Source: Microbacterium oxydans (GTDB lineage: Bacteria; Actinomycetota; Actinomycetes; Actinomycetales; Microbacteriaceae). Taken from it: a stretch of 64,000 nt of DNA. Shown here piece by piece: positions 19,394 through 28,460 of the stretch. A program made the translations under genes and the position numbers. The first letter of the stretch is position 1, and each line of letters begins with the position of its first letter. Location: positions 2,914,001 through 2,978,000 of the forward strand of contig NZ_CP092891.1 in NCBI RefSeq assembly GCF_026559675.1, written 5' to 3'. Under the pieces are notes generated by a model that saw nothing but the letters and a program-made list of their open reading frames with translations, was not told the DNA's origin and ran no database searches.

Positions 19394-20605
19394 TTACTTG
19401 ATCGCGGCGGTCACGTCGTCGACGAGCTTCTGCCACGTCGCCTTCGGGTCCGCGCCGTTGATGATCGCGGCCTCGGCGACGCCCCAGTACTGCCACACCG
19501 AGCCCATGGCCGGGATGGCGGGCATCGGGACGGCGTCGGCGCCCACGGCCTGGAAGCCGGCGATGATCGGGTCGGAGGCGGCGGTGTCGGCGGCGGCCGT
19601 TAGCGCGGGCAGGACGTTGCCGGCCTTGAACAGCTCGAGCTGCACGTCCTCCGTGCCGATGTAGTTGACGAGGAAGTCGTTCGCGGCGACCTTGTTCTTC
19701 GACTCCGAGCTCACGAAGAAGCCCTTGACGCCGGCGAACGGCGACGCGGTCTCCCCGGTCGGGCTCGGGATCGGGTCGATCGCGACGTTGATGCCGGCAT
19801 CCGTGGCCGCGCCGACGTTCCACGGACCGGTCAGCCAGAAGGCGGCGGTGCCGTCGAGGAACTGCTGCTTGGCGATCTCGCCGTCGACGTCGGTGTTCAG
19901 CACGCCCGCGGCACCCTGCGCGCCGAGCCAGTCAGCGAAGGCGAAGCCGCCCGCGCTGCCGAGCTGGAGGTCGGTGGGGTCGTAACTGCCGCTGTCATCC
20001 ATGCCGAAGACCGGAGCGCCGAAAGCCGTCTGGAACGGGTACAGGTGGTACGGATTGCCCTCGGCGCCCTGCTCCACGACGAACGTGCCCTTGGAGACCA
20101 TGTCGTCGAAGCTCGTCGGGGCGGTCGGGACCAGGTCGGCGTTGCGCAGCACCGCGATGTTCTCGACGGCATACGGAAGCATGTAGACCGTGCCCTCGTA
20201 GGTGGCCGCCTGCAGCGCGACGGGGAGGTAGTCCTCAGAGCTGTCGCCCAGCTCGATCGGCGCGACGACGCCGTTCGTGGAGAGCTCGCCCAGCCAGTCG
20301 TGGGCGCCCATGACGACATCGGGGCCCTTGCCGGTCGGGACCTGCTGGATGAAGTCGTCCTTCATGTCGTCGACCGACTTGCCGACCAGCTCGACCTTGA
20401 CGCCGGTCTTGTCCTGGTACGAGTCGGCAGCGCTCTGGAGTGCGTCGACGCGCTCGGCGTCGACCCAGACGACCAGCTTCCCGCTGCTGTCCTTCGAGCC
20501 GGAGGTGTCGTCGCCGCTGGTCCCTGCGGCGCAGCCGGCGAGCGTCAGAGTCGAAACGATGGCGATGGCGCCTGCGGCGACGATGCCCCTCTTGTTCACC
20601 TTCAT
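19394..20605 (-). CDS. malE: Sugar-binding lipoprotein, MalE type
   Basis: This 403-residue solute-binding lipoprotein has a signal peptide that ends in the lipobox LAGC (Cys25). The mature protein shows family 1 binding-protein features: [39 protein letters not shown] and [18 protein letters not shown]. It should deliver the sugar to the MalFG-like permease. It is the first gene of the operon, with a promoter and two LacI-type operators upstream. Substrate residues cannot be assigned by eye; maltodextrin is the best guess and aminosugar oligomers the alternative. Confidence 0.9.
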   Translation of the reverse strand: MKVNKRGIVAAGAIAIVSTLTLAGCAAGTSGDDTSGSKDSSGKLVVWVDAERVDALQSAADSYQDKTGVKVELVGKSVDDMKDDFIQQVPTGKGPDVVMGAHDWLGELSTNGVVAPIELGDSSEDYLPVALQAATYEGTVYMLPYAVENIAVLRNADLVPTAPTSFDDMVSKGTFVVEQGAEGNPYHLYPFQTAFGAPVFGMDDSGSYDPTDLQLGSAGGFAFADWLGAQGAAGVLNTDVDGEIAKQQFLDGTAAFWLTGPWNVGAATDAGINVAIDPIPSPTGETASPFAGVKGFFVSSESKNKVAANDFLVNYIGTEDVQLELFKAGNVLPALTAAADTAASDPIIAGFQAVGADAVPMPAIPAMGSVWQYWGVAEAAIINGADPKATWQKLVDDVTAAIK

Positions 20606-20644
20606 TGGTGTGTGCCTCTCTCAGTGCTGTGGGCCTGCATGGAC

Positions 20645-20658
20645 TGCAAGCGCTTACA
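20645..20658. promoter_or_regulatory. LacI-family operator, proximal
   Basis: TGCAAGCGCTTACA is a near-perfect palindrome of the LacI/MalR type (central CG, TGnAA...TTnCA). It lies immediately after the -10 box of malE and would block transcription when a repressor is bound. Confidence 0.7.
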
Positions 20659-20687
20659 GTATGCATCGAACTCGACGGCATTTGCAA
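20658..20687 (-). promoter_or_regulatory. malEFG promoter
   Basis: On the minus strand TTGCAA (20682-20687) and CATACT (20658-20663) are 18 nt apart. The leader would be about 45 nt, with AGAGAGG before the malE ATG. Confidence 0.6.
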
Positions 20688-20741
20688 CGGAGGAGGGCGT
20701 CGATATCAACCCGTGACCGAGCTGATTCGCCGGGAACGGTG

Positions 20742-20755
20742 TGAAAACGCTTCCA
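20742..20755. promoter_or_regulatory. LacI-family operator, distal
   Basis: TGAAAACGCTTCCA has the same architecture as the proximal site, centred 97 bp away and just upstream of the yajQ promoter. Two spaced sites suggest repression by looping and possibly an effect on yajQ. No LacI gene is in the window. Confidence 0.65.
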
Positions 20756-20793
20756 CGCCATCGGGAAATCGGCAGGCTCGATACACTTCCTGT

Positions 20794-21282
20794 ATGGCTG
20801 ACAGCTCATTTGACATCGTCTCCAAGGTGGATCACCAGGAGGCCGAGAACGCCCTGAACCAGGCCCGCAAGGAGATCGAGCAGCGCTACGACTTCAAGGG
20901 CACGGGTGCGTCGATCGCCTGGAGCGGCGAGAGCATCCTCATCATCGCGAACACCGAGGAGCGGGCGAAGGCCGTCCTCGACGTGTTCCAGTCCAAGCTC
21001 ATCAAGCGCGGCATCTCCCTGAAGAGCCTGGACTCCGGCGACCCGTTCGCCAGTGGCAAGGAGTTCCGCATCGTCTCGACGCTCAAGGACGGCATCTCCT
21101 CGGAGAACGCGAAGAAGATCAACAAGATCATCCGCGATGAGGGCCCCAAGGGCGTCAAGAGCCAGATCCAGGGCGACGAACTGCGCGTCCAGTCCAAGAG
21201 CCGCGACGACCTCCAGTCGGTCATCGCCCTGCTGAAGGGGTCGGACCTCGACCTCGACCTGCAGTTCATCAACTACCGCTGA
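20794..21282 (+). CDS. yajQ: YajQ family protein
   Basis: The 162-residue product begins [20 protein letters not shown] and ends [12 protein letters not shown], a full-length match to the YajQ/DUF520 family with its two ferredoxin-like repeats. Family members bind nucleotides (cyclic di-GMP has been reported for some homologues) and act in regulation; the role here is unproven. ATG 20794 follows TACACT (20782-20787) by 6 nt, a leaderless start. It is divergent from malE and ends at a strong terminator. Confidence 0.95.
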   Translation: MADSSFDIVSKVDHQEAENALNQARKEIEQRYDFKGTGASIAWSGESILIIANTEERAKAVLDVFQSKLIKRGISLKSLDSGDPFASGKEFRIVSTLKDGISSENAKKINKIIRDEGPKGVKSQIQGDELRVQSKSRDDLQSVIALLKGSDLDLDLQFINYR

Positions 21283-21300
21283 GCGCAGAGCTCCGGCACG

Positions 21301-21337
21301 GAGGGCCCCCGAGGATCATCGATCCGCGGGGGCCCTC
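21301..21337 (+). terminator. Terminator of yajQ
   Basis: GAGGGCCCCCG pairs with CGGGGGCCCTC (11 bp), with an inner GGATC/GATCC pairing, 18 nt after the stop and followed by TCTCTC. Confidence 0.75.
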
Positions 21338-21520
21338 TCTCGTGCCGACGACGGATCGCATTCTGATATACCGCTCCGGGGTGAACCGAGTAAAGTGCGG
21401 CATGTGAAATGTTGGTAGCAGAACCGGAGCCGTGCTGTCGCTCCCGCGATCGCTCATGGGGACGGTCGCAGGGGCGCGCGATCGAGCACACTCCGACGAG
21501 GGACGACTGGGGGCGGATCC

Positions 21521-22153
21521 ATGGGAACCACGGGATCGACGAGCGTCGGCGAGAGCAAGCAGCTCCTGGCCGAAGAGGTCTTCGACTACGTCGGCAGACA
21601 GATCATCGACGGCACGCTGGCCGCGGGTGAACGCATCCGCGACGTCGACGTCGCCGAAGAGCTGCACGTCTCACGCACGCCGGTGCGCGAGGCGCTGCAA
21701 CGGCTGGAGCGTCTCGGCATGGTGACGATGTATCCGAGCCGGTACACCGAGGTCACGGAGGTCACCGCGGAGACGATCGCGCAGTCCCTCGAGTTCGCGG
21801 GCTACCAGGCCGGCGTCGCCGCGCGCCTCGCGATCCCGCGGCTCACGGCGGCGGAGCGCGAGCACGTCGTACGACTCGCCGTCGGGATGCACGCCTCGCT
21901 CGACGACGCCGCGCGGACCTCGGACGCGCGCTGGGCGGTGTTCGCGTACCTCGGCGAGCACAGCGGCAACGCGCAGCATCGCACGCTGATGGAGGATGCG
22001 AGCACGGTGCTGTTCCGGAACCTGCGCGACTGGGCTGTGCCCACGGCCGACCGCGGCAGGATGCGTCAGGTGTACATCGACTTCAGCGACGCCGTCCGCA
22101 AGGGCGACGGTGCGGGCGCGGAGCACCTGGTCCGGGCGATGTACTACCTGTGA
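21521..22153 (+). CDS. GntR-family (FadR-like, FCD) regulator
   Basis: This 210-residue regulator has an N-terminal winged helix (LLAEEVFDYVGRQIIDGTL, DVAEELHVSRTPVREALQRLERLGM at about 40-70) and an all-helical C-terminal ligand domain of FCD type (TAETIAQSLEFAGYQ..., RQVYIDFSDAVRKGDGAGAE). Such proteins sense small organic acids or sugar acids. GGGGGCGG lies before ATG. The 238 nt between it and yajQ hold that gene's terminator and no other gene I can support. The target is not identifiable from context; the convergent hydrolase gene is unrelated in orientation. Confidence 0.85.
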   Translation: MGTTGSTSVGESKQLLAEEVFDYVGRQIIDGTLAAGERIRDVDVAEELHVSRTPVREALQRLERLGMVTMYPSRYTEVTEVTAETIAQSLEFAGYQAGVAARLAIPRLTAAEREHVVRLAVGMHASLDDAARTSDARWAVFAYLGEHSGNAQHRTLMEDASTVLFRNLRDWAVPTADRGRMRQVYIDFSDAVRKGDGAGAEHLVRAMYYL

Positions 22154-22159
22154 CCCGGA

Positions 22160-23167
22160 TCAGCCGGCGGCGCACCAGCCCGTGACCCAGCGCTCCAGAC
22201 GGCGATAGGCGTCTTCCCGCGCCTCGTGGCGGGACAGGAAGACGTCGTGCAGGGCACCGTCGATGCGCTCCACCGTGACGGTGGACCCGAGACGGAGAGC
22301 GGCGCGGGCGATGTCGTCGACGACCAGCACCGAGTCGGCGGACGTGAGATCCTCCGACCACCGGGTCGGGGGCACGAAGCGCGCCGAGAGCAGCACGCAC
22401 ACCGGAGCCGTGATCGACAGGCCGGCCGCCACCGCCTTGTGTCCGGAGAGGATCGCGTGCAGCCAGCCCGCGTACACGGCCATGGTCTGGGTCGGGCGCC
22501 ACTCGAGGTTCACGTCCATCGGATCATCGGGATCCGCGACCTCCTGCTGCGCGCGCGTGTAGAACCCCAGGTCGACCTGCGGAGCGGCCTCCAGCGGACG
22601 GAGCCGCGCCTGCAGCTCGACCATCGGCGCGATCGCCGCCCTGGCGGGTGCGAACTGGAACTCGAGCCACGGACTGTTCAGGATCACCGCGTCCGCCGCA
22701 TCCGGATGCCGGGATGCCCACAGGCTCAGCGTGAGTCCGCCCGTGGAGTGTCCGAGCAGCACGAGGCGTCGCCCGGTATGGGTTCCCCCCTCGCCCCGAC
22801 CCATCGCGTCGAGGGCCGCCGCGATGTCCTCGTCGTAGGTCGCGAGGTCGGCGATGTACCCGGGGGTCTGGCCTTCACGGAGGCTGCGGCCGTACTTGCG
22901 CAGGTCGAGAGCGAAGAAACGGGCTCCCCGCGAGGTCCAGAACCGCGCCAGCCGCTTCTGGAAGAAGTAGTCCGACCAGCCGTGCACGTACAGCACATCG
23001 ACGCCGTCGAGGAGGGGACGCTCCCCGCGCACGCGGTCCCACCACCCCGGCTCGGTCGGGAGGGCACGGACCAGGGTCGCCACCACCGGTCCCTGATCGT
23101 CCGAGCCGAGGTCGAGCGTCAGCTGCTCGAACTCGTCGCCGAGCACATCGGGCATCCAGTCGGCCAT
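22160..23167 (-). CDS. Alpha/beta-hydrolase, lysophospholipase-like
   Basis: The 335-residue cytosolic enzyme has the nucleophile elbow GHSTGG (Ser141), preceded by the oxyanion-side motif VHGWSDYFF near residues 61-69. The helical-lid spacing and wording (DLRKYGRS, WASRHPDAADAVILNSPWLEF) fit the serine aminopeptidase S33 / monoacylglycerol-lipase-like group. A C-terminal His in IDGALHDVFLSRHEA (with Asp from VLVVDD) completes a triad. The substrate is unknown. It stands alone, convergent with the GntR gene, 60 nt after the ferredoxin reductase gene on the same strand. Confidence 0.85.
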   Translation of the reverse strand: MADWMPDVLGDEFEQLTLDLGSDDQGPVVATLVRALPTEPGWWDRVRGERPLLDGVDVLYVHGWSDYFFQKRLARFWTSRGARFFALDLRKYGRSLREGQTPGYIADLATYDEDIAAALDAMGRGEGGTHTGRRLVLLGHSTGGLTLSLWASRHPDAADAVILNSPWLEFQFAPARAAIAPMVELQARLRPLEAAPQVDLGFYTRAQQEVADPDDPMDVNLEWRPTQTMAVYAGWLHAILSGHKAVAAGLSITAPVCVLLSARFVPPTRWSEDLTSADSVLVVDDIARAALRLGSTVTVERIDGALHDVFLSRHEAREDAYRRLERWVTGWCAAG

Positions 23168-23227
23168 GCGGTCCTCCCCCGTCGTCGCCAGGCTAGCCGA
23201 GGCGACCGAGGAGGGCGAACGGACGGA

Positions 23228-24601
23228 CTACTCGCCGCGCGAGACGCGGACCATCTCGTCGCGCGGGACGACCTTGACGCGAGCGCGCTCCGCCGGCGCA
23301 CCGAGGGCGATCTCGTGCTCGTCGAGGCGGTGCCATCCGTCCAGGTCGGTCCACTGCACGCCGCGCTCCTCCAGGAGTGCCGGGATGGCCTCCTCCGAGG
23401 GGTCCTCTGCGTGCCACCAGGAACCCTGGTCGTTGATGATGTGCCGCACGGTCTCCATGGCGTCGGACTTGGTGTGACCGATCAGGCCGACCGGGCCGCG
23501 CTTGATCCATCCGGTCGCGTAGATGCCGGGGACGCGCTCGTTCGAGTCCTTCGCGAGCACCTGGCCCTCGCGGTTCGGGATCACGCCGTGCTTCTTGTCG
23601 AAGGGCACGCCGGGCAGCGGCGAGCCGAAGTAGCCGATCGCACGGTAGAGCGCCTGGAGCGGCACCTCGCGCAGCTCGCCGGTGCCCACCGCGCCGCCCT
23701 GGCCGTCGGGCTGGGTGCGCTCGTACACGAGGGCAGCGACGCGACCGTTCTCGTCCTTGCGGACCTCGACCGGCTTGGCCCAGAAGTGCAGGTGCAGTCG
23801 ACGCGACGCCGTGCCTCCGGCGTTGTTGACCGAGTCGCGCTTGCGCCAGGACTGCAGGATGCGGTCGATGACCATGACCTGCTTGTTGCTGGCGACGGCA
23901 TCCTTCGCGGCGTCGTCGTAGTCGAAGTCCTCGTCGTAGACGACCATGTCGACGTCGCGCAGCTCGCCGAGCTCGCGGAGCTCGAGGGGCGTGAACTTCA
24001 CCTGCGCGGGGCCACGACGGCCGAAGACGTGGACGTCGGTGACCTCGCTGGCCTGGAGGCCCTCGTAGACGTTCGCGGGGACCTCGGTGACGAGCAGATC
24101 CTCGGCATGCTTGGCGAGCATGCGTGCGACGTCGAGTGCGACGTTGCCGTTGCCGAGCACACCGACCGAGGCGGCGTCCAGCGGCCACTCGCGCGGCACG
24201 TCGGGGTGCCCGTCGAACCAGCTGACGTAGTCGGCCGCGCCGTAGGAGCCGACCGCGTCGATCCCCGGGATCTCGAGCGAGGTGTCGCGGATCGCACCGG
24301 TCGCGAAGATCACCGCGTTGTAGTGCTTCTTGAGGTCTTCGAGGGTGATGTCCTCACCGAAGCGCACGTTGCCGAACAGGCGGATGTCACCGCGGTCCAG
24401 CACGTCGCGGAGAGCCGTGATGATGCCCTTGATGCGGGGGTGGTCGGGAGCGACCCCGTACCGCACCAGCCCGTACGGAGCGGGGAGCTGCTCGAAGAGG
24501 TCGATCGAGACGTCGAACTTGCGCTCGGCCTTCAGGAGGATGTCCGCGGCGTAGATGCCGGCGGGGCCCGCACCGACGATGGCCAGTCTGAGCTTGGTCA
24601 T
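23228..24601 (-). CDS. Ferredoxin/adrenodoxin-type NADP+ reductase (FprA-like)
   Basis: This 457-residue flavoenzyme transfers electrons between NADPH and ferredoxin. The FAD site VGAGPAGIYAADIL is at residues 9-22, the NADP site GVLGNGNVALDVARML near 145-160, and the C-terminal ATGWIKRGPVGLIGHTK motif is typical of the adrenodoxin-reductase family represented by mycobacterial FprA. The length is normal. Likely partners are ferredoxins for P450 or redox metabolism; none is encoded nearby. It may share a transcript with the hydrolase downstream. Confidence 0.92.
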   Translation of the reverse strand: MTKLRLAIVGAGPAGIYAADILLKAERKFDVSIDLFEQLPAPYGLVRYGVAPDHPRIKGIITALRDVLDRGDIRLFGNVRFGEDITLEDLKKHYNAVIFATGAIRDTSLEIPGIDAVGSYGAADYVSWFDGHPDVPREWPLDAASVGVLGNGNVALDVARMLAKHAEDLLVTEVPANVYEGLQASEVTDVHVFGRRGPAQVKFTPLELRELGELRDVDMVVYDEDFDYDDAAKDAVASNKQVMVIDRILQSWRKRDSVNNAGGTASRRLHLHFWAKPVEVRKDENGRVAALVYERTQPDGQGGAVGTGELREVPLQALYRAIGYFGSPLPGVPFDKKHGVIPNREGQVLAKDSNERVPGIYATGWIKRGPVGLIGHTKSDAMETVRHIINDQGSWWHAEDPSEEAIPALLEERGVQWTDLDGWHRLDEHEIALGAPAERARVKVVPRDEMVRVSRGE

Positions 24602-24661
24602 GGGAGGTCCTTTCGTGTGCCGTCGCAGCCGGCGCGCGACCCGACGGGCCGCCGCGCGAGA

Positions 24662-25723
24662 TCAGCTGGAGCGTTCGGCGAGGGTCTCAGCGAATCGGGT
24701 CAGCGCCTCGCGCACCGTGCCGCGCGGCAGCGGTCCGAGTGCATCGATCGCATCCTGGGTCCAGGTATGGGCGAGTTCCAGGGTCTTCTGCGTCACGGCG
24801 TGGTCGCGCAGCTCGTCCAGCGGTCCGTCGAGGATCGCGGGATCGGCGCCGTCGGCGATGAGGGCGACCCCGTCGTCGATCCGCGCCGCGAGGTCGACGG
24901 ATGCCGCATCGCCCTCGGCCTTGAGCAGCAGGTAGGGCATGGTCGGGACGCCGGCGCGCAGGTCGGTGCCGGGGACCTTCCCGGTCTCCTCCGGCTTCGC
25001 CGACAGGTCGATCACGTCGTCGAGCAGCTGGAACGCGACGCCGATCTTCTCGCCGTAGACGCGCAGGGGCTCCTCGTACTCCGAGGGAGCGTTGGAGAAG
25101 ATCACCCCGCCCTGCGTGGCGGCGGCGATCAGCGAGCCGGTCTTGTCGGCGAGCACCTGGATGTAGAACGCGATCGGGTCGTCGCCCTCCTGCGGGCCGA
25201 GCGTCTCGTGCATCTGTCCGAGGACGAGACGCTCGAACGTGTCGGCCTGCAGCCGGATCGCACGCTCGCCGAGACGCGACATCAGCTGGCTGGCACGGGA
25301 GAACAGGATGTCGCCGGTGAGGATCGCGATGTTGTTGCCCCACACCGCGTGCGCGGCCGGCACTCCGCGGCGGCGATCGGCGCCGTCCATGACGTCGTCG
25401 TGGTACAGGGATCCGAGGTGCGTGATCTCGAGCGCCTTGGCGACGTCGATCACCTCGGTCCTGTTGCCGTCTCCCAGTTGAGCGGCCAGGAGCGTGAGCA
25501 CGGGACGGATGCGCTTGCCACCGGCCTCGTACAGGTAGCGGCTGGCGGCATCGGCCAGAGGGTCGGCGACGCGCACGTCTTCCGCGAGTCCGGTCTCGAC
25601 GAGCTCGAGGCCGTCTTCGATCGCGTGGGCGACACGACGCGCGGCGGGGCCGATGAAGACGCGATCGCTGAAGCCGAGACGGCTCGCCAGTCGCGAACCC
25701 GGGGCGATGGGGCTCGAAGTCAC
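24662..25723 (-). CDS. Polyprenyl diphosphate synthase (menaquinone side chain)
   Basis: This 353-residue trans-prenyltransferase extends allylic diphosphates with IPP. The first aspartate-rich motif HDDVMDGADRRRG is at about 108-120 and the second, LLDDVIDL, near 225. The residue two before the first motif's aspartates is Tyr-His, so a long-chain product (hepta- to decaprenyl) is plausible. GTG 25723 follows TAGGCT (25730-25735) by 6 nt, a leaderless start. Its position next to menG, menF and menD suggests it makes the menaquinone tail attached by MenA. Confidence 0.92.
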   Translation of the reverse strand: MTSSPIAPGSRLASRLGFSDRVFIGPAARRVAHAIEDGLELVETGLAEDVRVADPLADAASRYLYEAGGKRIRPVLTLLAAQLGDGNRTEVIDVAKALEITHLGSLYHDDVMDGADRRRGVPAAHAVWGNNIAILTGDILFSRASQLMSRLGERAIRLQADTFERLVLGQMHETLGPQEGDDPIAFYIQVLADKTGSLIAAATQGGVIFSNAPSEYEEPLRVYGEKIGVAFQLLDDVIDLSAKPEETGKVPGTDLRAGVPTMPYLLLKAEGDAASVDLAARIDDGVALIADGADPAILDGPLDELRDHAVTQKTLELAHTWTQDAIDALGPLPRGTVREALTRFAETLAERSS

Positions 25724-25769
25724 GTCCCCAGCCTACCTGCGTCGCGGTGCCGCGGTTCGCCCGGGAGGA

Positions 25770-26489
25770 TCACTCGGGCTTGCGCGCTCTGTGCAGGGCG
25801 ACGATGCCGAACGAGAGGTTGCGGTACGCGACGTCGCCCCAGCCCGCTTCCCGGATCCAGGCGGAGAGCCGCTTCTGGTCGGGCCACTCGCGGATCGACT
25901 CGTTGAGGTAGTCGTAGGCGTCGCCGTTGGTGCCGGCGACGCGGGCGACCCGGGGCAGCACCTGGGCGTTGTAGAAGCGGTACGCACCGCGGAACAGCTT
26001 GGCCGGCGGGGTCGAGAACTCGTTGATCACGAGCCGACCGCCCGGCTTCGTCACGCGGTACAGCTCCCGCAGCGCCTTCTTCGGGTCGTTGACGTTGCGC
26101 AGCGCGTACGACATGGTGACCGCGTCGAACGTCTCATCCGGGAACGGGAGATCGGTCGCATCGGCCTGGACGAACGACAGGTTGCGCATCGTGCCGTGGC
26201 GGCGCTCGCCCTCGGCGAGCATCCCCGGCGAGAAGTCGGCGGCGACCACCTCGGCGCCGCTGCGTGCGAGCGAGGCGGAGGACGAGGCGGTTCCCGCTCC
26301 GAGGTCGAGGATCCGCTCCCCCGGCTTCGGCGCGACCGCACGGGTCGTGGCCGCACGCCACAGGACGTCGTTGCCGAAGGTCATCGCCGTGTTCGTGCGG
26401 TCATACCCTGCGGCGACCTGGTCGAACATGCCGCTCACGCGGGCGGGGTCCTTGCCGAGATCGGCGCGGTTCTTCTCGTTCGGGGTCAC
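25770..26489 (-). CDS. menG: Demethylmenaquinone methyltransferase
   Basis: This 239-residue SAM-dependent enzyme makes the last step of menaquinone synthesis. It has SAM motif I ILDLGAGTAS and the UbiE/MenG family signatures YDRTNTAMTFGNDVLWR near the start and SYALRNVNDPKKALRELYRVTKPGG in the middle. GTG 26489 lies 6 nt after TAGACT (26496-26501), which is inside the end of the DUF402 gene; the two genes overlap by 4 nt. It belongs functionally with the adjacent polyprenyl synthase and menF/menD. Confidence 0.95.
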   Translation of the reverse strand: MTPNEKNRADLGKDPARVSGMFDQVAAGYDRTNTAMTFGNDVLWRAATTRAVAPKPGERILDLGAGTASSSASLARSGAEVVAADFSPGMLAEGERRHGTMRNLSFVQADATDLPFPDETFDAVTMSYALRNVNDPKKALRELYRVTKPGGRLVINEFSTPPAKLFRGAYRFYNAQVLPRVARVAGTNGDAYDYLNESIREWPDQKRLSAWIREAGWGDVAYRNLSFGIVALHRARKPE

Positions 26490-27049
26490 GGGTTCAGTCT
26501 AGGCGCGAGGCCCAGCGCTTCGAGGCGGTCGAGCCAGGGATCGGCGGTGGCGTCGTCGAACGGCGCGACCCGTGCGCGCACCCGATCCTCGAGGTCGAGC
26601 GCGAGGGCCTCGAGGTGTGTCATGACATCGGCCGGATAGCCGTAGCGGGCGCTGTGGTCGGCCCACTCGTCGCGGTCGTCGACCCAGGTGCCGCGCGCGC
26701 CCTCGACGCGCACCACGTCGAGGTCCATGTCGATGCCGGTCGCGAGCAGGGGGTCGTCGGACCAGCGGATGTCCCACCCCAGGTCGATGTAGATCCGCAT
26801 GCCCTTGCGGTGGCGGCGGTTCACCGTCAGCGCGTGGTCGCCGCTCGCCGGGACGAGGGTGACGTTCGGTCCGCCCGCGTGGAACTCGGCGCCCGGTCGC
26901 ACGCTGTGCCAGCCGACGGGCTGCCCGATCCAGTCGCCCCACTCGTCGGCGCCGAGGTACACGCACTCGTGCCGCCAGTGCGGCGACCCGTCCCACTTGC
27001 GCCATTGGAAGACCATCTCGGTGCCGGGTGCGGGGCGTGCGTCGCTCAT
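26486..27049 (-). CDS. DUF402-domain protein
   Basis: The 187-residue product carries the DUF402 fold (FomD-like): the central YIDLGWDIRW and DMDLDVVRVEG...WVDDRDEW, with the acidic metal-binding residues of this family. Homologues include nucleotide-diphosphate or nucleoside-conjugate hydrolases. ATG 27049 follows TAGGGT (27056-27061) by 6 nt. Its stop overlaps the menG start (GTGA). It is divergent from menF. The role in the menaquinone neighbourhood is unclear. Confidence 0.85.
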   Translation of the reverse strand: MSDARPAPGTEMVFQWRKWDGSPHWRHECVYLGADEWGDWIGQPVGWHSVRPGAEFHAGGPNVTLVPASGDHALTVNRRHRKGMRIYIDLGWDIRWSDDPLLATGIDMDLDVVRVEGARGTWVDDRDEWADHSARYGYPADVMTHLEALALDLEDRVRARVAPFDDATADPWLDRLEALGLAPRLNP

Positions 27050-27105
27050 CCGCTCACCCTACGACCACGCGGATCCATGCCCCCTGAGCGGAATAGGCTG
27101 GGTTC

Positions 27106-28347
27106 GTGCACACCACCCACCTGGTCGTGGAGACCCGAGAGATCGACCCGGTCGAAGACCTCCTGGCCTACGCGGACCCCGCCCGTCCTCTCGCGTGGCT
27201 GCGCCGCGGAGACGGGATCGTGGCGGTCGGCGCACCGCTCGCCCAGCTGCGCACGCGCCCGGGCTCCCGGGTGCCGATCGCGACGACCTGGCGCGGCATG
27301 GCGGCCGAGGCGGAGATCAGCGACCCGCTCGGGCTTCCCGGGACCGGCCTGGTCGCGTTCGGCGCATTCACCTTCGACGAGGAGTCGGCCGCCGACAGCG
27401 TGCTCGTGGTGCCCACGAAGGTGCTCGGCCGGCACGGGGACCGATTCTGGGAGACCCGCATCCGCCTCGCCGGATCATCGGACCCCGACGAGGAGTTCGC
27501 CACCCAGCCGTACGGACCGCACTGGGCCGGCACCGTCGGCCCCGGCGCCCAGAGCCCGCAGGGATACCAGGACTCGGTGCGCCACGCCCTCGCCCGCATC
27601 GCCGACGGCGAGCTGAGCAAGGTCGTGCTCGCGCGGGACCTGACCGGCAGCATCCCCGCCGGGTCGGACCTGCGCCGTCTCGTGCGCGCCCTGTCGACCG
27701 GCTACCCCGACACGTGGGCCTTCGCCGTGGACGGACTGATCGGCGCGAGCCCGGAGACCCTGGTGACGGTGCACGGTGGGACCGTCACCGCGCGCGTCCT
27801 CGCCGGCACGATCGGCCGTGGAGCCGATGCGGATGCCGACACCGCGGCATCCACCCACCTCGCCTCCAGCACCAAGGACCTCGACGAGCACGAGTACGCC
27901 GTCCAGAGCGTGCTCGCCTCCCTGCGCTCGCACACCAGGGCGCTGGCCGCGAGCGAGCAGCCCTTCCTGCTGAAGCTGCCGAACCTCTTCCATCTCGCGA
28001 CCGACGTGGAGGGCGAGCTGGCCGACGGCGAGTCGGCGCTCGACCTGGTGCGGGCGCTGCATCCGACCGCCGCGGTCGCCGGAACCCCGACCCCCGCGGC
28101 CATCGCCGCGATCCGCGAGCTGGAGCCCTTCGATCGCGGGCGCTACGCCGGTCCGGTCGGCTGGGTGGATGCCGCGGGCAACGGCGAATGGGCCATCGCG
28201 CTGCGCTGCGCCCAGTTCACCGGGCGCCAGGGCGACATCGGCGTGACCGCCTACGCGGGCGCCGGGATCGTCGCCGGCTCCGACCCGGAGAGCGAGCTGC
28301 TCGAGACGCGCGTGAAGTTCCGACCGCTGGTCGACGCGCTGGCCTGA
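27106..28347 (+). CDS. menF: Isochorismate synthase
   Basis: This 413-residue chorismate-binding enzyme converts chorismate to isochorismate. The C-terminal catalytic domain is complete: KVVLARDLTG, FAVDGLIGASPETLV, a long STKDLDEHEYAVQSV stretch, HPTAAVAGTP and the metal site residues in GAGIVAGSDPESELLETRVKF. GTG 27106 is 6 nt after TAGGCT (27094-27099). With menD on the other strand beyond PPK2 it supplies the first steps of menaquinone synthesis. A siderophore role is possible but no salicylate or catechol genes are present. Confidence 0.93.
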   Translation: MHTTHLVVETREIDPVEDLLAYADPARPLAWLRRGDGIVAVGAPLAQLRTRPGSRVPIATTWRGMAAEAEISDPLGLPGTGLVAFGAFTFDEESAADSVLVVPTKVLGRHGDRFWETRIRLAGSSDPDEEFATQPYGPHWAGTVGPGAQSPQGYQDSVRHALARIADGELSKVVLARDLTGSIPAGSDLRRLVRALSTGYPDTWAFAVDGLIGASPETLVTVHGGTVTARVLAGTIGRGADADADTAASTHLASSTKDLDEHEYAVQSVLASLRSHTRALAASEQPFLLKLPNLFHLATDVEGELADGESALDLVRALHPTAAVAGTPTPAAIAAIRELEPFDRGRYAGPVGWVDAAGNGEWAIALRCAQFTGRQGDIGVTAYAGAGIVAGSDPESELLETRVKFRPLVDALA

Positions 28348-28363
28348 GAGCGACGGCGCGGAC

Positions 28364-28459
28364 GTTTCGTCTCGTCGCTGCGCTCCTCGCTCAACGACCG
28401 GGGGCTCCTCGCTGGGAGGAAAACCGGTCGTCGAGCGAGCGGAGCGAGACGAGACGACG
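28364..28459. repeat. Large imperfect inverted repeat between menF and ppk2
   Basis: The left arm (28364-28402, reading GTTTCGTCTCGTCGCTGCGC and onward) and the right arm (28424-28459, ending GAGCGAGACGAGACGACG) are near-complementary over about 35 nt. A GC-rich loop containing GGCTCCTCGCTGGGAGG lies between them. It sits between convergent stops, so it may terminate both genes. The form resembles dispersed palindromic (REP-like) elements. Confidence 0.65.
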
Positions 28460-28460
28460 C

